From the NCBI GenBank assembly GCA_023417745.1, contig JAEZEM010000078.1, positions 1-6,763 on the forward strand: 6,763 bases of DNA, written 5' to 3'. A model generated the notes under the pieces. It was not told the origin of the DNA and made no database searches. It saw nothing but the letters and a program-made list of their open reading frames with translations. Source of the stretch: Pseudomonadota bacterium (lineage in GTDB: Bacteria; Desulfobacterota; Desulfovibrionia; Desulfovibrionales; Desulfovibrionaceae). Position numbers and translations under genes: made by a program. Positions 1 through 5,208 of the stretch are shown piece after piece; within the stretch, counting starts at the first letter, position 1, and every line of letters begins with the position of its first letter.

Positions 1-436
1 CGCGGTCGAGGTCGCGGGACTTGAGGTCGTCGCGGCGGTCGAAGACCTTCTTGCCGCGCGCCAGGGCGATCTCGGCCTTGGCCCGGCCGTTTTTGAAATA
101 CACCCGCACCGGGACCACGGTCAGCCCTTTTTGCTCCACCTTGACCCGCATGGCGTTTATTTCCGCCGTATGGAGCAGAAGCTTTCGCGGCCGCTCGGGC
201 TCATGGCCGGCGTAGCCGGCGTTTTCGTAGGGCGCGATGTGCACGCCGATGAGAAACGCCTCGCCGTCCTGGAACTTCACGTAGCCGTCCTTGAAGCTGA
301 TGCGTCCCAGGCGAAGGGATTTCACCTCGGACCCCATGAGCACCAGACCGGCCTCGTATTTTTCCAGAAATTCGTAGAGGTGGCGGGCTTTTTTATTGAG
401 GGCGACAAGCTTCTCGCCCGATTCTTTCGCAGCCAT
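1..436 (-). CDS. smpB: SsrA-binding protein SmpB (3' end cut by window edge)
   Basis: SmpB binds tmRNA (SsrA) and delivers it to stalled ribosomes for trans-translation; it acts in the cytoplasm. I read 145 codons from an ATG at 436-434, and the frame is still open at base 1, so only the C-terminal tail (roughly the last 5-15 residues of a usual 150-160) is missing. Family signatures are clear: LNKKARHLYEF at residues 13-23, GLVLMGSEVKSLR at 30-42, SFKDGY at 47-52, a VHIAPY segment at 65-70, GLTVVPVRVYFKNG at 104-117, and the basic GKKVFDRRDDLKSRD at 128-142 that precedes the tmRNA-directed tail. An AAGGA ribosome site (445-441) lies 4 bases before the ATG. The gene follows ptsI on the same strand after 114 bases that hold a hairpin, so it may be read through from the PTS genes or have its own promoter. 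Confidence 0.96.
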   Translation of the reverse strand, partial: MAAKESGEKLVALNKKARHLYEFLEKYEAGLVLMGSEVKSLRLGRISFKDGYVKFQDGEAFLIGVHIAPYENAGYAGHEPERPRKLLLHTAEINAMRVKVEQKGLTVVPVRVYFKNGRAKAEIALARGKKVFDRRDDLKSRDLDR

Positions 437-471
437 GGCGTCCTTTGGCAGGCAATGCCGCCGCCGTTTCG

Positions 472-491
472 CGCCCGGACAGGTCCGGGCG
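472..491 (-). other. Hairpin between Enzyme I and smpB
   Basis: An 8-bp perfect inverted repeat (472-479 with 484-491, arm CGCCCGGA) encloses a 4-base loop in the 114-base gap between the Enzyme I stop and the smpB start. The bases that follow on the minus strand are CGAAACGG, not a U-run, so rho-independent termination is not well supported. It may attenuate readthrough from the PTS genes into smpB or protect the ptsI 3' end. Confidence 0.42.
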
Positions 492-550
492 TCGCATCAC
501 GGCCAGCCCCGCCGCGTCCGTGTCGTGTGTAGGCCGGGCGGCCGGGGCGG

Positions 551-2332
551 TCAATGGGCCGGGGAGTCCTCCCGGTCGAGCAGGGAGGAATAAAACATGA
601 GCTCGTCCGGGAACTGCCGGAAGATGGTTTCCTGGACCAGGGCGTTGGTCCGGGTCACGGACGGGCTTTCCAGAACCAATTTAAGCAGATTTTTGCAATC
701 GTCCATGGTGGCCTGGCGAATGATCCGCTTGATGCCCGGTATGGCCTGGGGGGTCAAGCTGATGCAGTCGATCTGCATGCCCATGAGAATGGGCACGCAA
801 AAGGGATCGGAAGCCATTTCGCCGCACAGACTCACTTCGATGCCGGCCTGGTGGGCGGCGTCGACCACATGCTTGATGCTGCGCACCACGGCCGGATGCA
901 GGGGCTGGTACATGTGGGACACGAACCGGTTGGTGCGGTCGATGCCCAGGGAATACTGGATGAGGTCGTTGGTGCCGATGCTGAAGAAATCGACTTCCCG
1001 GGCCAGGATCTCGGCGATCATCACGGCCGAGGGCAGTTCCATCATGATGCCCACGGGCAGGTCGGCGTTGAAGCGGTGGCCTTCCTGGCGCAGCTCGGCC
1101 CTGGCCTCGGCCAGCATGGCCTTGGCTTGCCGGATCTCCCGCAGCCCGGAGATCATGGGGAACATCACCGAAATGTTGCCGGCCACCGACGCCCGCAGCA
1201 TGGCCCGCAGCTGGGTCTTGAAGATGTCGGGGTGGTGCATGCACAGGCGGATGGCCCGCAGCCCCAGGGCCGGGTTGCGCTCGTCGAGGCTGCCCAGGGT
1301 GGAGACGAACTTGTCGGCCCCGGCGTCGAGGGTGCGCAGCGTCACCCGACGCGGCGACATGATCGTGGCAAGATCCAGGTATTCCTGGTAAAGTTCTTCT
1401 TCCGTCGGCAGCTTGGCCCGGTTCATGTAGGAATATTCGGTGCGGTAAAGCCCAATGCCCTCGCCGCCGTTGTTGACCACGGTGGGCACTTCCTCAAGCA
1501 TCTCGATGTTGGCTTTGACCTTGAGCCGGTAGCCGTCGATGGTTTCGCCGGGCAGGTGGCAGCCGCGCATGATGCCGGCCTGGTAGGCCTCGAACTGGTA
1601 TTTGAGGTCGGAGAGCCGGGCCAGTTCCTCCTCGGCCGGGGACAGCACCACCACGCCGCGCAGCCCGTCCACCACCACGAGGTCGCCGTCGCGCACCTCG
1701 CGTTCGAGTTCCGTGACGCCGACCACGGCCGGGATGCCCAGGGTCCGGGCCAGGATGCCGGTGTGCGAGGTCTTGCCGCCCTGAACCGTGACCAGGGCCA
1801 TGATCTTGTCGGTCTCCAGCGACGCCGTGTCGGCCGGGGAGACGTCGTGGGCCATGAGCACCACCCGGCTCTCGATGGCCCGGATCTCGGCGGTCTGGCC
1901 GGCGAGCCGGGCCTGGACGCGGCCCGAGACGGTGCGCACGTCCTGGATGCGGTCGCGGAAATACTGGTCGTCCAGGGCCTCGAAGGCCTTTTCCAGATCG
2001 GCCATGGCCTTGTCCAGGGCCCATTCGGCGTTGATGCCAAGGGTCTGGATGTAGCGTTTGGCGACTCCCGAAAGTTTGGGGTCCTTGAGGATCATGAGGT
2101 GGGAGTCGATAATCAGCGCGTGTTCGCGCAGATCGGCCGGGATGCGCTCCCGGGCCTGTTCGATCTCCTGGGCGAACTGCTCGAAGGCCCGTTCCAGGCG
2201 GGCCACTTCCGGCGCGACCAGGGCTTCGGGCAGGGTCTGGCGGGGCAGGGGGCCGGCCCCGGAGCGGTTTAAGAAAAAGGCCCGTCCGATGGAGATGCCG
2301 GCCGAGACGGGGATGCCTTTGAGGGTTGCCAT
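551..2332 (-). CDS. ptsI: PTS Enzyme I (phosphoenolpyruvate-protein phosphotransferase)
   Basis: Enzyme I is the cytoplasmic first enzyme of the phosphotransferase system: it autophosphorylates on histidine from PEP and passes the phosphate to HPr. The 593-residue product has the full architecture. The N-terminal HPr-binding/phosphohistidine half carries the active histidine H190 in GGKTSHTGILAR. The C-terminal PEP-binding TIM barrel carries GLYRTEY (R297), TLRTLDAGADK (R333, K341), MELPSA (E432), IGTNDLIQY (N455, D456) and the catalytic cysteine C503 in SLCGEMA. H190-to-C503 spacing equals that of E. coli Enzyme I (H189, C502), so the core has no net length change and all key residues are present. 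The C-terminus runs about 17 residues past the E. coli end. The ATG is followed by the typical start LKGIPVSAGISIG and is preceded by AAGGA at a 10-base spacing. It lies 85 bases after HPr, its phosphate acceptor. Confidence 0.97.
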   Translation of the reverse strand: MATLKGIPVSAGISIGRAFFLNRSGAGPLPRQTLPEALVAPEVARLERAFEQFAQEIEQARERIPADLREHALIIDSHLMILKDPKLSGVAKRYIQTLGINAEWALDKAMADLEKAFEALDDQYFRDRIQDVRTVSGRVQARLAGQTAEIRAIESRVVLMAHDVSPADTASLETDKIMALVTVQGGKTSHTGILARTLGIPAVVGVTELEREVRDGDLVVVDGLRGVVVLSPAEEELARLSDLKYQFEAYQAGIMRGCHLPGETIDGYRLKVKANIEMLEEVPTVVNNGGEGIGLYRTEYSYMNRAKLPTEEELYQEYLDLATIMSPRRVTLRTLDAGADKFVSTLGSLDERNPALGLRAIRLCMHHPDIFKTQLRAMLRASVAGNISVMFPMISGLREIRQAKAMLAEARAELRQEGHRFNADLPVGIMMELPSAVMIAEILAREVDFFSIGTNDLIQYSLGIDRTNRFVSHMYQPLHPAVVRSIKHVVDAAHQAGIEVSLCGEMASDPFCVPILMGMQIDCISLTPQAIPGIKRIIRQATMDDCKNLLKLVLESPSVTRTNALVQETIFRQFPDELMFYSSLLDREDSPAH

Positions 2333-2388
2333 GTCGGGCTGGTCCTTGGCGCGGCGGCGATCCGCGGCGCGGCGGGGTTGGGGGTTGT

Positions 2389-2409
2389 CCGGTCCCTGTC
2401 ACGGACCGG
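2389..2409 (-). other. Hairpin between HPr and Enzyme I genes
   Basis: A perfect 7-bp inverted repeat, CCGGTCC (2389-2395) with GGACCGG (2403-2409) and a 7-base loop, begins 8 bases after the HPr stop on the minus strand. No U-tract follows. It is a plausible mRNA-stabilising or processing hairpin at the end of the HPr message; termination would be at most partial, since Enzyme I follows. Confidence 0.45.
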
Positions 2410-2417
2410 TCGCGGCA

Positions 2418-2744
2418 TCAGCGGAAGCGGTTGCGAAACAGTTCGCCCAGGCGGCCGAGCGCTTGCACGGCGTCCGGGCCGGCGGCGCGCAGTTCCAGTT
2501 CGCAGCCCTGGCCGGCGGCCATGGTGAGGATGTCGAGAATGCTCTTGGCGTCCACGGCTTCGCCGCCGTCCTGGCGCATCTGGATGTCGCAGGCGAATTT
2601 CTGGGCTTCCTGGGCCAGCTTGGCGGCCGGCCGGGCGTGCAGGCCCTGTTCGTTGGCCACGCGCACGCGCAGCACGAAACCGTCGGCTTCGGCCAGGATG
2701 TCGTCGGCCCCGGGCAAGGGGGCGGCAAGGGTCGGCTCGGTCAT
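2418..2744 (-). CDS. ptsH: HPr, phosphocarrier protein of the PTS (N-terminally extended)
   Basis: HPr is the small cytoplasmic phosphocarrier that accepts phosphate from Enzyme I and passes it to EIIA-type domains. The active site is seen as QGLHARPAAKLAQ with phosphorylatable histidine H36. The second signature, AVDAKSILDIL, places a serine (S68) 32 residues later, matching the regulatory Ser46 region of classical HPr (His15 to Ser46 is 31). The C-terminal part, with GPDA at 89-92 followed by a helix, is ordinary. At 108 residues it is longer than the usual 85-90, and the excess is an N-terminal stretch of about 20 residues before the first beta strand (FVLRVRVAN, 23-31). No alternative in-frame ATG lies between M1 and the histidine motif. 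The ATG at 2744-2742 has a modest GGTGG site 3 bases upstream. It lies between EIID and Enzyme I, as in other mannose-type PTS loci. Presence of the serine does not prove that an HPr kinase exists. Confidence 0.95.
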   Translation of the reverse strand: MTEPTLAAPLPGADDILAEADGFVLRVRVANEQGLHARPAAKLAQEAQKFACDIQMRQDGGEAVDAKSILDILTMAAGQGCELELRAAGPDAVQALGRLGELFRNRFR

Positions 2745-2761
2745 CGTCCACCGTCGTATCG

Positions 2762-2798
2762 GCCGCCTTGGGGGCGGCGGGCCAGGCGTGGGCCTGGC
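2762..2798 (-). other. Two tandem GC-rich hairpins between EIID and HPr genes
   Basis: Within the 67-base gap, read on the minus strand, the first hairpin has arms 2798-2792 and 2787-2781 (GCCAGGC/GCCTGGC, 7 bp, 4-base loop) and the second has arms 2778-2773 and 2767-2762 (GCCGCC/GGCGGC, 6 bp, 5-base loop). Only two bases separate them. No U-run follows, so they are not standard intrinsic terminators. The second ends 17 bases before the HPr start codon. They could protect mRNA ends, mark a processing site, or tune expression of HPr relative to EIID. Confidence 0.5.
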
Positions 2799-2811
2799 GG
2801 TTATGCCGGCG

Positions 2812-3624
2812 CTAAGCCGGCCACATGGAGCGGGCCAGCACCCAGCCGGCGGCCAGGGCCAAAAGCGCCGCTTCCCGGGACACCGACGGCCGTGTGGCGG
2901 CCCAGGCGGCCAGGATGCCGATGAGCGCCGCGTCGGCCAAGGGCGAGCCGGACTCGCCCCGGGGGTGGGCCAGCACCCAGAAAAGCGACAAGAGCACGGC
3001 GTTGGCCACCTTGACGCGTCGGCCCAGGTTGACCAGATCCCAGCGTTTGAGGCGGCGCAGCACCTGGAAGCCCTCGCGGTAGCCGGCGCGAAAGGTCATG
3101 GCCTTGAAGGCCTGGGCGGCCAGAAACAGGACGGCGGTGAGGCCGGCCAAAAGCCCGTAACGCCCGTCGGCGGCCAGACAGGCGGCCGAAAGCCCCCAAA
3201 GACCCATGACGCTGGCCGAAAAAAACGTGTCGCCTATGGCGGAGAGGGTGAATGCCGTCGTGGTCTTGACGTTGTCAAGCATTTCCGCCGGCACAAGGCC
3301 CTGGGCGATCTTTTCCTCCAGGGACAAAAAAAGCCCCACCAGCAAGGGGGTCCAGAAAAAATGCGTGTTGTAGAGCTTGAGGTAGCGCTCGAACACGGCG
3401 TCGCGCTGGGCCGGGTCGGGATAGAGCCGGGCCAGTCCCGGTTCCATGGCGTAGGCCAGCCCCACGTGCTGCAGGCCGCGCGTGTTGAACGCCGCGCCGA
3501 TCAGGTAGCAGCGCAGAAAGCAGCTGACAAGCGTGCGCGCGCGCAATTCTCCGCCAGGCGTCCCCAACCGCGCCTCCCTGCCGTGTCGGCCAGCCCCAGG
3601 CTCGCCTTCATTTTCCTTCAACAC
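2812..3624 (-). CDS. PTS mannose/fructose/sorbose-family EIID component
   Basis: EIID is an inner-membrane subunit that, with EIIC, forms the channel of mannose-type PTS permeases. Family features: the N-terminal segment FNTRGLQHVGLAYAMEPGL (46-64), matching the 'asxN.ermq.lGfayal.P.l' start of EIID; LYNTHFFWTP (84-93); LFLSLEE (98-104); TLSAIGDTFF (126-135), the GD(S/T) loop; and hydrophobic segments at about 157-172, 206-219, 228-244 and 252-267. At 270 residues it is near normal size. The start is unsettled. The longest frame opens with GTG at 3624-3622, which has no visible ribosome site. A TTG at 3567-3565 has AGGGAGG 5 bases upstream and would give a 251-residue protein whose N-terminus better matches the family. 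It begins 21 bases after the DUF2064 gene. No EIIA, EIIB or EIIC lies beside it, which is unusual. Confidence 0.9.
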   Translation of the reverse strand: MLKENEGEPGAGRHGREARLGTPGGELRARTLVSCFLRCYLIGAAFNTRGLQHVGLAYAMEPGLARLYPDPAQRDAVFERYLKLYNTHFFWTPLLVGLFLSLEEKIAQGLVPAEMLDNVKTTTAFTLSAIGDTFFSASVMGLWGLSAACLAADGRYGLLAGLTAVLFLAAQAFKAMTFRAGYREGFQVLRRLKRWDLVNLGRRVKVANAVLLSLFWVLAHPRGESGSPLADAALIGILAAWAATRPSVSREAALLALAAGWVLARSMWPA

Positions 3625-3645
3625 TAACGGCTGGCGCGCTTTTGG

Positions 3646-4326
3646 TCAAATAGCCGGCCGGAGCGCTTCCAGGAATTGTCCGAACGGCGTGCCGCCAAGG
3701 GCTTGTCGCCAGGGCGGTCCGGCCAGCCGGGCCAGATCGGCCGCCTCGTCGCAGTCGGGCAGCGTGGCCAGCACGGCCACGTCCCGGCCGGCCGCGGCCA
3801 GGCGCGCCCGGGTCAGCTCGGCCACGGCGGCGGTGCTCCAGGGCATGTCGACAAAGACCTCCGGCGCAAATCCCTCCTGGGTGAAGCCGATGAGCCAGTA
3901 GCCGCCGTCTTCGGCCGGCCCCAGCACGGCCGGTTTGTTTTCAAGAGCTTGGGCGGCTTGTCGCAGCAGGGCCGGGGTGAGAAGGGGCAGGTCCGCGCCG
4001 ATGAGCAGAGCGGCCGCGTCGCCGGCGGCAAACGCCCCGGCCAGGGCGGCGGCCATGCGCGCGCCGAGGTCGCCCGAGGCTTGGGGTTGGAGGCGAAAGC
4101 CCGGACCGCACAGGGCGGTCATGGCTGCGTGGGCCGCCTGGGCGCTCCCCGGGGCGAAATGGACGGCGGCCGGCAGGCCCGAGGCCAGGGCGGCGCGAAA
4201 AACGTTGGCGGCCATGGCCCGGTAGGCCGCCAAGGCCAGGTCGTTGCCGCACGCGGCGGCCAGCCGGGTCTTGACCAGCCCTGGCAGCGGGGCCTTGGCC
4301 AGGATATGCAGGGAGACGGCCTCCAC
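3646..4326 (-). CDS. DUF2064 / TIGR04282-like GT-A fold protein (putative glycosyl- or nucleotidyltransferase)
   Basis: The 226-residue product belongs to the DUF2064 family, a GT-A/CofC-like nucleotide-diphospho-sugar transferase fold named 'rSAM/selenodomain-associated transferase 1' in TIGRFAMs. The exact reaction of the family is not established. Visible hallmarks are KAPLPGLVKTRLA (11-23), the nucleotide-binding start with K-P-G-KTR; GDLGARM (85-91); IGADLPLLT (109-117), which holds the acidic metal-binding position; GPAEDGGYWLIG (136-147); MPWST (161-165); and LPDCDEAADL (189-198). The protein has no signal peptide or membrane segment and is expected in the cytoplasm. The start is GTG, 3 bases after the TGA of the upstream glycosyltransferase, with a GAGG 8 bases upstream inside that gene's end, so the two are probably translationally coupled. 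This pairing with a TIGR04283-type transferase is a known recurrent one. The family call is firm and the substrate unknown. Confidence 0.9.
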   Translation of the reverse strand: MEAVSLHILAKAPLPGLVKTRLAAACGNDLALAAYRAMAANVFRAALASGLPAAVHFAPGSAQAAHAAMTALCGPGFRLQPQASGDLGARMAAALAGAFAAGDAAALLIGADLPLLTPALLRQAAQALENKPAVLGPAEDGGYWLIGFTQEGFAPEVFVDMPWSTAAVAELTRARLAAAGRDVAVLATLPDCDEAADLARLAGPPWRQALGGTPFGQFLEALRPAI

Positions 4327-4329
4327 CGG

Positions 4330-5079
4330 TCAGGCCTCGGAAGCCGGGCTGGGATCGCCCGTCGGGGGGATCGGCCGGGGCGGGTAGAACCGGGCCAGTC
4401 GGGCCGGGGCCACGCCCAGGGTGTAGCCGATAAGCAGGGCCAAGTTGCGGGCCGTGGCGAAAAGGGGACCCTCGGCCAGCCAGCGCCGGGCCGAGGTGGT
4501 CACCCGCAATCGGGAGACGGCCACCCGGCCGCCGGCCCGGCGCAGACAGCGCACCAGCTCCACATCCTCCATGACCGGGATGCCGCAAAAGCCGCCCATG
4601 GCGGCAAAGAGGTCGCGGCGCAGGCACAGGGCCTGGTCGCCGTAGGGCAGGGAAAAAAGCCGTGAGCGCCAGGTGGCGGCGGCGGCGATGGCCCGCAGGA
4701 GCGGTTTTTCGGAGCGGATGGCCAGGGAAAAAGCGGCCAGTTCGGCCCGGGTTTCCAGCAGCCGGGCCGCCTCGGCAAAGGCCCCGGCCGGCAGGCGCGT
4801 GTCGGCGTGGAGAAACAGCACGTATTCGCCCCGGGCCGTGGCCGCGCCGGCGTTTTGCTGGCTGGCCCGGCCGGGCGGGGCGGTCAGGCCCATGATGCCG
4901 TCCCGGTCGATGGCTCGCAGGGTCGCCCCGGCCGGATCACCGTCGACCACGATGATTTCCAGCGGCGTGCCGTAGCCGGCGGCGTGGATGTTGTCGATGA
5001 CGCCGTTTATGCGGCGCGCCTCGCCAAGGACGGGAACGATCACGGAAAATAAGGGCGAAGGGTGGTGGCGCGGCGACAT
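4330..5079 (-). CDS. GT2-type glycosyltransferase, TIGR04283-like ('transferase 2')
   Basis: This 249-residue GT-A glycosyltransferase resembles the TIGR04283 family, the usual partner of DUF2064/TIGR04282 proteins. Motifs in order: FSVIVPVLGEARRI (11-24), the nucleotide-sugar binding strand; EIIVVDGD (41-48); PPGRASQQNAGAA (68-80), the family's characteristic 'pGRa.QmNaGa'; LFLHADTRLP (88-97), holding the DxD-like metal site (A-D-T); YGDQALCLRR (146-155); and VMEDVELVRCLRRAGG (169-184). The stretch after VVDGD is PAGATLRAI rather than the common GGSxDxT, a deviation that may alter the nucleotide pocket. There is no signal peptide, and the C-terminus is proline-rich. The ATG at 5079-5077 has GAGG 5 bases upstream. 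It is the first gene of the minus-strand run and faces the divergent methyltransferase. The natural acceptor is unknown; a role in cell-envelope or metabolite glycosylation is inferred from the fold and neighbours. Confidence 0.9.
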   Translation of the reverse strand: MSPRHHPSPLFSVIVPVLGEARRINGVIDNIHAAGYGTPLEIIVVDGDPAGATLRAIDRDGIMGLTAPPGRASQQNAGAATARGEYVLFLHADTRLPAGAFAEAARLLETRAELAAFSLAIRSEKPLLRAIAAAATWRSRLFSLPYGDQALCLRRDLFAAMGGFCGIPVMEDVELVRCLRRAGGRVAVSRLRVTTSARRWLAEGPLFATARNLALLIGYTLGVAPARLARFYPPRPIPPTGDPSPASEA

Positions 5080-5208
5080 GGGGGCCTCGTTGCGGCGGGA
5101 CTTCCTCGGTGCAATAGATTTTTTTCGGGCAAACCGCTAGACAGGGCCTTCACGTCCCGGCCGTTGCGGCCCAGACGGTTCGAAAATGTTTCGAGGTGCG
5201 TTGAGACC
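5080..5208. promoter_or_regulatory. Divergent intergenic region, probable promoters for both directions
   Basis: These 129 bases separate two genes that read away from each other, so promoters for both units should lie here or just inside the genes. The only AT-rich patch is around 5112-5126 (AATAGA followed by a run of seven T). I could not find a convincing -35/-10 pair on either strand: TTGCGG at 5090-5095 with AATAGA 17 bases later is the best plus-strand candidate and is weak. A small inverted repeat lies at 5180-5194 next to the methyltransferase ribosome site. The region assignment follows from gene orientation; the promoter positions are not supported by strong motifs. Confidence 0.45.
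5180..5194. repeat. Short inverted repeat TCGAAA-ATG-TTTCGA before the methyltransferase
   Basis: Six-base perfect arms (5180-5185 and 5189-5194) are separated by three bases. The right arm overlaps the first bases of GAGGTG (5193-5198), the probable ribosome binding site of the gene starting at 5209. It could be an operator half-site pair for a dimeric regulator or a weak RNA hairpin that masks the ribosome site. The repeat is seen directly; its function is a guess. Confidence 0.35.

Noticed and set aside
131..532. Plus-strand open frame of 133 codons opposite smpB
   Set aside because: It is antisense to a near-complete SmpB reading; the product resembles nothing.
554..2272. Long plus-strand open frame (572 codons) opposite ptsI
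   Set aside because: It is antisense to a complete Enzyme I with all catalytic residues. The translation is rich in H, G, Q and D, as expected for an antisense frame in GC-rich DNA, and has no recognisable domain.
2351..2378. GGCGG/CGCGG-rich tract upstream of ptsI as a designed repeat
   Set aside because: The short GC repeats are irregular and common throughout this GC-rich window; no unit repeats cleanly.
2326..3627. Plus-strand open frame of 433 codons opposite HPr and EIID
   Set aside because: It covers two well-supported minus-strand genes; it lacks family motifs and has antisense-like composition.
3676..4665. Plus-strand open frame of 329 codons opposite DUF2064 and the first glycosyltransferase
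   Set aside because: It is a low-complexity G/Q/R/H-rich translation and is antisense to two genes with clear motifs.
5112..5126. T-run as the tail of an intrinsic terminator
   Set aside because: No GC-rich stem immediately precedes it, and it lies between divergent gene starts where no terminator is expected.
5062..5208. N-terminal extension of the methyltransferase to an upstream ATG
   Set aside because: It would overlap the start of the divergent glycosyltransferase, lacks family similarity, and the ATG at 5209 has a good ribosome site.
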